From Gammaproteobacteria bacterium (GTDB taxonomy: Bacteria > Pseudomonadota > Gammaproteobacteria > Steroidobacterales > Foliamicaceae), in the NCBI GenBank assembly GCA_026708965.1, contig JAPOTY010000006.1, positions 1-64,000 on the forward strand: a stretch of 64,000 bases of DNA. The letters are read 5' to 3'. Shown here piece after piece: positions 56,440-64,000 of the stretch. Positions within the stretch are counted from its first letter, which is position 1, and every line of letters begins with the position of its first letter. Made by a program: the position numbers and the translations under genes. A model generated the notes under the pieces. It was not told the DNA's origin. It did not search any database and saw nothing but the letters and a program-made list of their open reading frames with translations.

Positions 56440-57648
56440 TCAGGTGTGGCCGAGGGCTTGGCTGTCGCGCCAGGCTTGGATCATGCTGGTTTGCAGGAGG
56501 AAGGCGTGGGCGCGTTCCGGGTCGGCGGCGGTTCGCATGAATTCCGCTTGGCGCTTGCGTTGCGAGTCCGGGTCCAGCGCCTCCATGCGCTTCTTGTTAC
56601 GGATCGTCTGCTTCTGGATGAATTCGGTCGCGATGCTGCGCCGCTGCTGATCGTATAGGTCCAGCATATCCTCGCTGGCGCCCTCTTGCAGGATCGCGAT
56701 CAGTTTCTCCGCCAGCACGATGGCATCTTGGATCCCGCCGTTCATTCCCATGCCGCCCAGCGGATTATTGATATGCGCCGCATCGCCGGCAAGCGCGATA
56801 TTGCCCACGCGATAGGTTTCCGCCACGCGCTGATGCACCCAGTACAGCGTGCGGTGCGCCACCTCGTAGGGTTCGTCGCGCGGCACCAGCGCGTTGAGCC
56901 GCTGCTGGGCGTATTCCGGCGCTAGGAACTTTTCGTCCGGCTCGCCCGGAACCGTTGGCAGCAGCACCCGCCATAAATCGGTGGTGCGCAGCAGCACGCA
57001 CCATTCCTCGGAATCCGCCACGTAGTTGACATTGCTCAGGTTTTCCATGTGCGCCGCGAAATCGAAAGGCGTGCTCAGCACCAGGAATTTCTCGGGATAG
57101 GTAAAACCCACGTAGCGCATCGTCAGGCTCTTGCGCACGGTGCTGTTGGCGCCGTCGGCGCCGATCAGGTAGCGGCCCGTGTACAGCTCCTCCTTCTCGC
57201 CGGTGAAACAGAGCATCCGAACGCCGTCGCCGTCCTGGCGCGCGCCGATCACTTCCCGGCCGAAGAGCACTTTGGCGTTGGGGTAGTCATCGAGCATTTC
57301 GCACACCACCTGGGTGAGCTTGTACTGCTCGCATTGCAGGCGGTAAGGATGCCCGGTGTCGTTGGCCAGAATCCCCAGATCGAAAACCGCGGCCTCCCCG
57401 GTGGCGCGGTCGCGATACTGGTAATCCCGCGTGATCAGGCCCAGCGGGATCAGCCGGCGGGTCAGATCCAGCTCGTCCAGCAGGTCCAGGGTGGGAGGAT
57501 GAAAGGTGGAGGCGCGCAATTCCAGCGGCAGCGTGCCGCCGCCCTCCGCCAGGATCACGGAAACGCCGGCCCGCGCCAGCGCCAGCGCCGCCGTGCAGCC
57601 CACAGGCCCGGCCCCGGCGATCAGCACTTCCGCGTTTTGATCCGGCAT
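56440..57648 (-). CDS. FAD-dependent monooxygenase (UbiH/PheA-like)
   Basis: 402 residues. Class A flavin monooxygenase: VLIAGAGPVGCTAALALARAG, LIGADGANSTVRKSL (DG motif) and GNIALAGDAAHINNPLGGMGMNGGIQDA. The form with GGMGMNGGIQDA is common in polyketide-type and 3-(3-hydroxyphenyl)propionate hydroxylases. It is divergent from the MFS-hydrolase-propeller genes, 69 bases apart, and may share their control. Substrate unknown. Confidence 0.9.
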   Translation of the reverse strand: MPDQNAEVLIAGAGPVGCTAALALARAGVSVILAEGGGTLPLELRASTFHPPTLDLLDELDLTRRLIPLGLITRDYQYRDRATGEAAVFDLGILANDTGHPYRLQCEQYKLTQVVCEMLDDYPNAKVLFGREVIGARQDGDGVRMLCFTGEKEELYTGRYLIGADGANSTVRKSLTMRYVGFTYPEKFLVLSTPFDFAAHMENLSNVNYVADSEEWCVLLRTTDLWRVLLPTVPGEPDEKFLAPEYAQQRLNALVPRDEPYEVAHRTLYWVHQRVAETYRVGNIALAGDAAHINNPLGGMGMNGGIQDAIVLAEKLIAILQEGASEDMLDLYDQQRRSIATEFIQKQTIRNKKRMEALDPDSQRKRQAEFMRTAADPERAHAFLLQTSMIQAWRDSQALGHT

Positions 57649-57717
57649 GGCGGGCGTATCTTAACCTTCGCGCCCTTGAAGGCATAATGCCCCCTGATTC
57701 TGGCCGGGTTCCGGTTT

Positions 57718-58995
57718 ATGTTCATTATTTTCGCGCTGGTGCTGCTGGGCGCCATGGGCTTCAGCATCGTGCTGCCGTCCATCATGTTCGTTGCCGAGGA
57801 TTTCGGCGGCGGGGCGGCGATGGCGGGATGGATCGTGGCCAGCTATGCGATCGGACAACTGATCGCCACGCCCATCTGGGGACGGCTCAGCGACCGTTAC
57901 GGACGCAGGCTGATTCTGGCCGTTTGCTCGGCCTTCAGCATGATCGCTTTTCTCGGCCTGGCCTTTGCCTACGATGCGCTCACGCTGTTTCTGTCGCGTC
58001 TGGTTGGCGGGTTGGCGGGCGGCCTGTTTTCGGTGAGCCAGGCGTGGGTGGCCGACAGCACCACGCCGAAGAACCGCGCCCGGGGCATGGGCATCATGGG
58101 CGCGGGCATCAGCCTCGGTTTCATTCTGGGGCCGTTTGTGGGAGGGATGCTGGGAGGAGGCAGCGTGGACACGGCCAGCCTCTTGCGGCCGGGCCTCTTA
58201 GGAGCGGCGCTGGCCGGTGTCCTGCTGGTTGTGATTCTCCTGTTCATGCGCGAGAGCCTGCCTCCGGAAAAGCGCATGGCGGCGCAGCCCTTCAGCTCGG
58301 ATTTGCGCCAGTGGGGCGAGGTGAGCAGGCGCCCGGAAGTATCGCGCCTGCTGGTGGTCGGGCTGCTGTGGATGACCGCCGCGGGGATGTTCGAGGTGAT
58401 GATGCCCTTATGGGTGGGCGACCAGCTCGGATGGGGGCCTCGTCATGTGGGCGCCCAGTTCCTCTATCTGGGCCTGCTGGTGGCCTTGGTGCAGGGCTTT
58501 CTTGTTGGGCGCGTGTCCGGTCGTTTCGGCGAAGTTCCCGTGGTTGCCGCCGGGATTATTCTCTACGCCGCGGGCCTTATGGTGCTGGCCAATTTAGGCA
58601 CGGTGCCGGCCAGCGGCTATATCTCCGGGGCTGCCCAGGGCGAGGCGGGCACGTTGCCGATGTCGGCGGTGCTGGCCGACCTGTTCGGCCATCCCTGGCT
58701 GCTTTTGGGCCTGGGCGTGCTGGCTGGCGGCAACGCCCTGCTGGTGCCGAGCATCAGCAGCCTGGTCTCGAAGTACGCATCCGTTTCCGAGCGCGGCACG
58801 GTGCTGGGACTGTTTCAGTCGTCGCAGTGGGGGGGCCGAACCATAGCCCCTCCGATCGGCGGCTTCCTGTTCCAGGAGCAGGGCGCCAACGCCCCCCTTT
58901 ATGGTTCCGTGCTGGTTCTGTTCCCATGCCTTTTGGGACTGCTGCTATGGTTTGGCGGCTCGCGCGCGCAGCCGCGCAAGGAGGTTGAGACATGA
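57718..58995 (+). CDS. MFS transporter, TetA-like
   Basis: 425 residues, 12 helices. Motif A GRLSDRYGRRL between helices 2 and 3; motif C-like ISLGFILGPFVGGMLGG in helix 5, a hallmark of drug:H+ antiporters of the TetA/MdtG type. It is the first gene of a tight run; its stop overlaps the ATG of the tandem hydrolase. Export or uptake of the compound handled by the neighbouring enzymes is likely, direction uncertain. Confidence 0.87.
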   Translation: MFIIFALVLLGAMGFSIVLPSIMFVAEDFGGGAAMAGWIVASYAIGQLIATPIWGRLSDRYGRRLILAVCSAFSMIAFLGLAFAYDALTLFLSRLVGGLAGGLFSVSQAWVADSTTPKNRARGMGIMGAGISLGFILGPFVGGMLGGGSVDTASLLRPGLLGAALAGVLLVVILLFMRESLPPEKRMAAQPFSSDLRQWGEVSRRPEVSRLLVVGLLWMTAAGMFEVMMPLWVGDQLGWGPRHVGAQFLYLGLLVALVQGFLVGRVSGRFGEVPVVAAGIILYAAGLMVLANLGTVPASGYISGAAQGEAGTLPMSAVLADLFGHPWLLLGLGVLAGGNALLVPSISSLVSKYASVSERGTVLGLFQSSQWGGRTIAPPIGGFLFQEQGANAPLYGSVLVLFPCLLGLLLWFGGSRAQPRKEVET

Positions 58996-60692
58996 ATAAT
59001 GAACCGCTCATCGTAAGCCGGCATTTCGTGAGCATCCGGGGGAAATACGGCCACCGCCAGGTCCACTACCGCCGCGCCGGCGATGGTCCCTGCTTGGTGC
59101 TGCTGCATCAGTCGCCCCAGTCCTCGCTGGAATACGTGGGGTTGATGAGGGACTGGGGCCGGCATTTCACCGTTATCGCTCCCGACACGCCGGGCTACGG
59201 CTCCTCGGACCCGATCGGGGGAGACGGGCTCGCCATGGCCGATTTCGCCGACTGCGTGGCCGAGTTCATCCGCGCGCTGGGCATCAGAAAGACCGGCCTT
59301 TACGGTTTCCATACCGGCGCCGCCATGGCGGTGGAAACAGCCGCCCGCCACCCGGACCTGATCACCGCGGTGGCCGTGAACGGCTACGGCGCATTCAACG
59401 AGGAGGAGCAGGCCGAGCTTCTGAAGAACTATCTGCCCGCCTTCGTGCCCGCCTTCGACGGCTCGCATCTGGCTTGGCTGTGGACGCGGCTGCGCCAGCA
59501 ATTGATGTTCTTTCCCTGGTACGACCTGCGCGCCTCCACGCGCATGAAATACGACCTGCCCCCGCCCGAGGGCCTGCAAGAGCAAGTGCTGGAATTCCTC
59601 CGCGCCGGCGACCATTACAGGACGGCCTATGCCTGCGCCTTCACGCATGACGGCGGCGAGGCGGTTGCCCAGCTCGCCGTGCCGGGCCTCGTGACGGCCT
59701 GGGTGGGAGACGTGCTCGCCTCGCAGCTGGAGCGCCTGCCGCCGCCGCCGGAAGGCGTGGCGGTTTATTCCTGTCCCACGCGGCAGTCGGCGCTGGACAA
59801 CTGCTTCGAGCTGCTTTCCGCGAATCCGGCGCCGGTGCCGCCGGCATCGCCGCCGGCGCAAGCGCTGGAAGGGCGCTTGTGGAGCGAGATGGTTGCGATT
59901 GCCGGCGGACAGGTGCGCGTTTACCGCAACACGGACGCGGACGGGACCACGGTGGTGGTGCAGCACGATGCCGCGGGATCGGGCCGAACGGTGCAGGAGC
60001 TTGCCGAATCCCTGATCGGCAGCCATCCCGTGCTGGCCGTGGAGCTGCCGGGACACGGCGATTCCGACAACACTATCGGCGAAGGCGACGTGAGCGTGGC
60101 CGACTACCGCGAAGCCCTGTTGCAGGTGCTGGATGCCCTGGGCCTCGATTCAGTCGCCGGCTACGGCGTCTGGGGCGGCGGCTCGGTGCTGCTGGACCTG
60201 GCGATCGCCCATCCGGGGCGGGTGCGGCGCCTAGTGGTGACCGGGCTGATCGACCACCCGCCGGAGGAGCAGTCCGACCTGCTCGCCAATTACACGCCGG
60301 AAATCAAGCCGCTGTGGCATGGCGGACACCTGCTCGAGGCTTGGCACATGATGCGCGATCAGGGCGTTTATTTTCCTTGGTATTCGCGCAAGGCCGCCAC
60401 GCAACTGAAGGGCGAGCCGTACCTGGATGCGGACATGGTGCATCGCCGCGTGGTGGAAGTGCTTCGGGCGCCGGTCATGTGGCGCAAGGCCTACCACGCG
60501 CATTTCCGCTACCGCACCGGCCGGCGCCTGGCCGATACGGCGATTCCGGTGCTGCTGGCCACTGCCGAATGGGATATGGCCCGCGAATTGAGCGAGCGCC
60601 TGGCGGGCGAGCACGCGCACTGCGAGGCCCTGTTGCTGCCGGACAACCCGGCGCAGTGGGGCGCGGCTGTCACTCCATTCCTGAGAGGATGA
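58992..60692 (+). CDS. Tandem alpha/beta-hydrolase-fold protein lacking nucleophile serines
   Basis: 566 residues made of two related domains, about 1-275 and 295-566. They share a cap signature: DGSHLAWLWTRL...MFFPWY in the first and GGHLLEAWHMMRDQGVYFPWY in the second. At the nucleophile elbow (GxSxG) domain 1 reads YGFHTGAA with His107 at the Ser position, and domain 2 reads YGVWGGGS with Trp394. GYHTGA-like elbows occur in a subfamily of annotated hydrolases whose chemistry I do not know. Domain 1 keeps LVLLHQSPQSS (oxyanion loop) and PDTPGYGSSD. Overlaps the MFS stop by four bases. It may be non-hydrolytic or bind ligand only. Confidence 0.85.
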   Translation: MNNEPLIVSRHFVSIRGKYGHRQVHYRRAGDGPCLVLLHQSPQSSLEYVGLMRDWGRHFTVIAPDTPGYGSSDPIGGDGLAMADFADCVAEFIRALGIRKTGLYGFHTGAAMAVETAARHPDLITAVAVNGYGAFNEEEQAELLKNYLPAFVPAFDGSHLAWLWTRLRQQLMFFPWYDLRASTRMKYDLPPPEGLQEQVLEFLRAGDHYRTAYACAFTHDGGEAVAQLAVPGLVTAWVGDVLASQLERLPPPPEGVAVYSCPTRQSALDNCFELLSANPAPVPPASPPAQALEGRLWSEMVAIAGGQVRVYRNTDADGTTVVVQHDAAGSGRTVQELAESLIGSHPVLAVELPGHGDSDNTIGEGDVSVADYREALLQVLDALGLDSVAGYGVWGGGSVLLDLAIAHPGRVRRLVVTGLIDHPPEEQSDLLANYTPEIKPLWHGGHLLEAWHMMRDQGVYFPWYSRKAATQLKGEPYLDADMVHRRVVEVLRAPVMWRKAYHAHFRYRTGRRLADTAIPVLLATAEWDMARELSERLAGEHAHCEALLLPDNPAQWGAAVTPFLRG

Positions 60693-60697
60693 AACCA

Positions 60698-61627
60698 ATG
60701 AATACCGAATCGACGCTTAAACCCTTCGCTCCCGGCGATGTGTTCGCGGGGGCCACGCTGCTCAACGACCCGGAAGACGATCATGCGGGCCGCGGCCGCA
60801 TCATCCAGTACGATGCCGGCCTGAAAGAGAAAGGGGTGCTGTGGATCGATGACAGCACCCACTTGGTGGGCGGCCTTAAGTTCGATTCCAGCGGGGTGCT
60901 TTGGGCCTTCGACAGCAACGCCCACCTAGTGATCCGGGTCGATTCCAACGGCCGGCGGCTGCCGCGCCGGGATTTCGCCGCGCGCTCCTTCTCCAACGTG
61001 AATTTCGGGCTGCAAGGGCAGGTGTACTTGGCCGAGCACATGGTGGGATCGGAAATCCGGCTGCCGCTTCAAACTGTTCTTAAGAAAATGCCGGGCAGCG
61101 ACAGGCTGGGCGACGGCCATGTGTTCGAGTACAACGCCAACGGCGATTTAGTGGCCGAGCACGCCACCGAAACCCACGGCGGGATGGGCGGCTTTTTGGG
61201 AGTTACGCATTCAACGCTGGCGCCCGACGGCAAAACCTTGGTTTACACCTCCGAGACGGGCAAGCGCATCATGCGCTTTGATCTCGCGGCCTCGCGGCAG
61301 GGGGAAGACGTGCTGGCCTTGCCCGAGGAAGATCGCCGCGCCATGTGCTTTGCGGTGGGATACGCCCGCGACGGCGCGCTGCTGCACCTTTGCGGAAACG
61401 CCATTGATATTTTGAGCGATCAAGGCGAGCTGCTTCGCAAGGTGCCGCTTCCGGGCTTCGGCTGGGCCACGCTGTGCGTGTCGGCGGATGGCGAGCATGT
61501 GCTGGCCGGCAATTTCTTTACCGGCGATTGTTCGCGCGTGAACCTTGAAACCGGCGCGGTCGCCGCAACCGTGAACGTGGGCGTGGAGCGCTCGCTGGCC
61601 GGCATCGCGGAATTCCCCGGCGATTAG
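60698..61627 (+). CDS. SMP-30/gluconolactonase-like beta-propeller protein
   Basis: 309 residues, no signal peptide. Repeated short beta motifs (DSSGVLWAFDSNAHLVIRVD, THSTLAPDGKTLVYTSETGKRIMRFDL, CVSADGEHVLAGNF) give a six-bladed propeller of the SMP-30/NHL kind, which includes lactonases. Family membership is by fold pattern; metal ligands (Glu/Asn/Asp) cannot be fixed by eye. ATG at 60698 has GAGAGG nine bases upstream; ATG 60689 overlaps the previous stop and is possible. It belongs to the MFS-tandem-hydrolase transcription unit. Confidence 0.7.
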   Translation: MNTESTLKPFAPGDVFAGATLLNDPEDDHAGRGRIIQYDAGLKEKGVLWIDDSTHLVGGLKFDSSGVLWAFDSNAHLVIRVDSNGRRLPRRDFAARSFSNVNFGLQGQVYLAEHMVGSEIRLPLQTVLKKMPGSDRLGDGHVFEYNANGDLVAEHATETHGGMGGFLGVTHSTLAPDGKTLVYTSETGKRIMRFDLAASRQGEDVLALPEEDRRAMCFAVGYARDGALLHLCGNAIDILSDQGELLRKVPLPGFGWATLCVSADGEHVLAGNFFTGDCSRVNLETGAVAATVNVGVERSLAGIAEFPGD

Positions 61628-61670
61628 AAACGGCGGCGCTTCGGGTTCCTAGGAGCCAGGGTGTTGTTTC

Positions 61671-63446
61671 GTGATTGGGGTTGATGACAGGCTGGTCACG
61701 GCGGCCACGATGAAGTGGGTGCGGGTGGGCCTGATTGCCGGCATCCTCACGATGCCCATGACCATCCTGCTCTATTACGTGCTGGGGCTGGCGGTGGATG
61801 CCGCCTGGGAGGGCGCCAACCTGGTGCGCCAGTGGTTCGCGTTGCTTGCGGGCCTGGCGCTGCTGAAAGCCGCGCTCGCCTGGGTGTTTCGCACGGGGCA
61901 GTTCCGGGCGTCCAGCGAGGCCAAGCTGAATGTGCGCGACCGCATCCACAGGAAAGTGGCGGAGCTGGGCCCGGGCCTGCTCGGAAAGCGCCGCACCGGG
62001 GAAATCACAAATATCGCCACCGATGGCGTTGAGTACCTCGACTACTACTTCAGCGTTTATTTCGTGCAGATATGGGTGGCGATCGCGATACCGTTCATGT
62101 TGTGCGCGGCGATTTTCTGGATCGACTGGGTGGTGGGCCTGTGGATGCTGGCCGGCGTTCCGCTCACGCCGCTGTTCGTGGGATCGTCGGCGCGCGGCTT
62201 TAGGCGCATCAGCGCCCGGAACGAGGAGGTGAAGAACCGCAACAGCTCGCAGTATCTGGACTCGATCCAGGGCATGGCCACGCTCAAGATGTTCAATCAG
62301 GACGGAGTGCGCGGCGAGGCGATGGAAGCCGGCAACGAGGCGCAGCGCCGCGCCACCATGAAGCTGCTGGCGGTTGCCCAGTCGCAGTTTATTTTTCTGG
62401 AGCTGGGGTTTGCGCTGTTCTCCACGGCGGTGGCCATGGCGGTGGCTTTGTACCGTTATTCCGGCGGCCATATCACGCCCGGCGAAGCGGTTGCGGTGGT
62501 GCTCATCAGCTTGGAGTTCAGCCGCACTCTGCTGCTGATCGGCGAGTTCTTCTTTGCCGGGGCGCTGGGCCGGGAGGTGGCGCGCAAGGTGCGGGAATTT
62601 CTGGACGAGGTTCCGCTGGCGCGCAACCCGGGCAAGCAGGCGCCGAGGCGCTTGTCAGGCAAGGCGCCGCGCGTGATTCTTAAGGACGTTGCCTTTACCT
62701 ATCCCGGCGCGGACCGGCCAGCGGTGCGCGATTTCACCATGGAACTGAATCCGGGAGAGACGGTGGCCCTGGTGGGCCGCAGCGGTTCCGGGAAAACCAC
62801 CGTCACGAACCTGTTGCTGCGAACCTTGGATCCGCAGTCCGGCGAAATCCTTTATGACGGCATCCCGCAGCGGAATCTGCCGGTGGATGACATCCGCAAG
62901 CAAATCGCGCTGGTGCCGCAGGATCCCTTCCTGTTCTTCGGCAGCATCGCGGAGAATCTTCGCGTTGCTAGGGAAAACGCGACCGACGAGGAACTTGCCC
63001 GGGCGCTCAAGGGCGCCGAACTTTACGACTTCGTGCGGTCCACGCCGAAGCGGCTGGAAACGCGCGTGGGCGATCAAGGCATGGCGCTCAGCGCCGGTCA
63101 GGCGCAGCGCCTGGCCATTGCCCGCGCTTTGCTCAAGGATGCCCCCATTGTGATTCTCGACGAACCCACCTCGCAGATCGACGTGGAAACGGAAACCGCG
63201 CTGAATCAGGCCTTAAGGCGCCTGACCGCCGGCAAGGCGGTCCTGCTGATCGCCCACCGCCTCAGCACCATCGAGCAGGCCGACCGCATCGTGGTGATGG
63301 AGGGCGGCGCGGTGGCCGAAAGCGGTGCCCGCGAGGAACTGCTCGCCCGCGGCGGCATCTACGCCGGCATGATCCGCGCCAAACGCGAACTGGAAGGCCG
63401 GACGGGTTTTGCGCCCGCATCCGCAATGCCGGGGGCGCCCGCATGA
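61671..63446 (+). CDS. ABC exporter half-transporter, CydD-like
   Basis: 591 residues. N-terminal six-helix exporter domain (about 1-310) with the CydD-like features VAELGPGLLGKRRTGEI and DGVEYLDYYFSVYFVQ. C-terminal ATPase: Walker A GRSGSGKT, Q-loop VPQDPFLF, signature LSAGQAQRLAIARALL (Ala-Gly in place of the usual SGGQ), Walker B IVILDEPTSQID and IAHRLSTI. The start is taken as GTG 61671 with AGGAGCC about 14 bases upstream; an ATG at codon 14 is an alternative. Overlaps the next half-transporter gene by four bases. CydDC exports cysteine and glutathione to the periplasm in E. coli. Confidence 0.87.
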   Translation: MIGVDDRLVTAATMKWVRVGLIAGILTMPMTILLYYVLGLAVDAAWEGANLVRQWFALLAGLALLKAALAWVFRTGQFRASSEAKLNVRDRIHRKVAELGPGLLGKRRTGEITNIATDGVEYLDYYFSVYFVQIWVAIAIPFMLCAAIFWIDWVVGLWMLAGVPLTPLFVGSSARGFRRISARNEEVKNRNSSQYLDSIQGMATLKMFNQDGVRGEAMEAGNEAQRRATMKLLAVAQSQFIFLELGFALFSTAVAMAVALYRYSGGHITPGEAVAVVLISLEFSRTLLLIGEFFFAGALGREVARKVREFLDEVPLARNPGKQAPRRLSGKAPRVILKDVAFTYPGADRPAVRDFTMELNPGETVALVGRSGSGKTTVTNLLLRTLDPQSGEILYDGIPQRNLPVDDIRKQIALVPQDPFLFFGSIAENLRVARENATDEELARALKGAELYDFVRSTPKRLETRVGDQGMALSAGQAQRLAIARALLKDAPIVILDEPTSQIDVETETALNQALRRLTAGKAVLLIAHRLSTIEQADRIVVMEGGAVAESGAREELLARGGIYAGMIRAKRELEGRTGFAPASAMPGAPA

Positions 63447-64000
63447 GCCGACCCAAGGAAAGCAACGTTCGGATTATTTGGCGGCTTTTGAGCCACATGA
63501 GGCCCTTCGCCTGGATCATGGGCATTTCGCTGGCGGCGCGTGTGGCCAGGATCGTTTCGCAGGCGGCCGTGCTCGGCATCGCCGCGGCCAGCGTGGGCAT
63601 CTATGTTGCCGCCCACCAGCCAGGCGCGGTGATATGGGAGGTGATCTTCAACCAGGTGAAATGGATCGCGATTGCCGGGGCAATCGTTGGCGTTGCGTCC
63701 TATGCCGAGCAGTACACGGGGCACTACGTTGCGTTCCGCATCCTCGCGGCGCTGCGCAACCGCTTCTATTACGGCATGTTGCCGCTGGCGCCCGCCCGCA
63801 CCTCGCAATTGCAATCGGGCGACGCGGTCAGCCGGGTGATGTCGGATTGCCAGCGGATCGAACCCTTCTACGCGCACACAATCGCTCCGGCGGTGGCGGC
63901 CATCGTGGTGCCCGGGGCGATTCTGGCCTGGTGCTACATGCTCGATGCTTCGCTGGCGGCGGTGCTGGCGCCGTTCTATCTGGCCACCACCTTCCTGCTG
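63443..64000 (+). CDS. Second ABC half-transporter of the CydDC-like pair, 5' part
   Basis: Starts at ATG 63443 inside the stop of the preceding gene (ATGA) and stays open to the window end, 186 codons. The visible part is an exporter membrane domain: MSRPKESNVRIIWRLLSHM, a helix RIVSQAAVLGIAAASVGIY, then EQYTGHYVAFRILAALRNRFYYGMLPLAPAR and SGDAVSRVMSDCQRIEPFYAH. This loop is usual in CydC-type subunits. The ATPase domain lies outside the window. It is absent from simple stop-to-stop scans because no stop is reached. Confidence 0.85.
   Translation, partial: MSRPKESNVRIIWRLLSHMRPFAWIMGISLAARVARIVSQAAVLGIAAASVGIYVAAHQPGAVIWEVIFNQVKWIAIAGAIVGVASYAEQYTGHYVAFRILAALRNRFYYGMLPLAPARTSQLQSGDAVSRVMSDCQRIEPFYAHTIAPAVAAIVVPGAILAWCYMLDASLAAVLAPFYLATTFLL

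Noticed and set aside
1-64000. CRISPR arrays, rRNA operons and tRNA genes
   Set aside because: No regularly spaced short repeats, no conserved rRNA stretches and no complete tRNA cloverleaf were recognised by eye; small RNAs could still be missed without covariance-model searches.

Overview
The window is a GC-rich stretch of a bacterial chromosome that reads as a gammaproteobacterium. The clearest marker is the run miaB-ybeZ-ybeY-corC (1918-5541), whose last three genes overlap by ATGA. Lnt, LpxH, FolD, a TolC-type outer-membrane factor, a TonB-dependent receptor and an S8 lipoprotein autotransporter also fit a Gram-negative proteobacterium. The load of P450s, a Rieske oxygenase, flavin monooxygenases, SDRs and four MFS carriers suggests a free-living or host-associated aerobe that handles many aromatic, terpenoid or sterol-like compounds. 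The species cannot be told from the sequence.

Layout. 1-1386: insertion-sequence debris and a small Cys-rich secreted protein. 1387-6867: ssb, then miaB/ybeZ/ybeY/corC, then a TolC-like gene. 7018-12008: Bcr-type MFS and lnt on the minus strand, a sulfatase-modifying-factor-like protein with a collapsed paralogue in front of it, and a ZIP transporter. 12089-17426: a catabolic block (aldehyde dehydrogenase, GPH-type MFS, Rieske oxygenase, flavin monooxygenase). 17449-23368: an AlbA_2/ATPase-like regulator, two SDRs, and a tight plus-strand run of Nudix, MBL-fold, GNAT and DUF2878 genes. 23448-25532: a 38-residue membrane microprotein divergent from an OmpR/CpxR-type two-component pair, with three GTAAC repeats between them.

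25650-37273 is the most distinctive part. It holds a TonB receptor, a CYP51-like P450, an RND adaptor, a GPP34 (GOLPH3-like) domain fused to a P450, a site-2-type protease and an RND permease. The adaptor and permease lie on the same strand but are separated by the oppositely oriented GPP34-P450/protease pair. 37587-41270: moeA and a two-gene restriction-modification system. 41352-44908: MFS, an HsaA-like flavin monooxygenase and a second SDR with a signal peptide. 44942-46556: a small accessory patch with a secreted hypothetical protein, a Phd/VapC-type toxin-antitoxin pair with its operator, and a protease gene fragment. 46520-50334: a two-subunit molybdopterin enzyme of the pyrogallol-transhydroxylase type whose large subunit carries an N-terminal SCP2-like lipid-binding domain. 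50511-56300: folD, a cyclophilin, lpxH, the S8 autotransporter and a secreted alpha/beta hydrolase. 56440-64000: a flavin monooxygenase, MFS, a tandem alpha/beta-hydrolase protein, an SMP-30-like propeller, and a CydDC-type ABC pair cut by the window end.

A 30-bp core sequence recurs three times (6934, 41269, 56381), each time between the 3' ends of two converging genes, which points to a dispersed element acting as a bidirectional terminator. The best candidates for something new are the GPP34-P450 fusion with its protease partner, the SCP2-fused transhydroxylase-like enzyme whose small subunit has lost iron-sulfur ligands, and the tandem alpha/beta-hydrolase protein with no serine in either nucleophile elbow. 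All functional statements rest on reading motifs by eye; no search was run.
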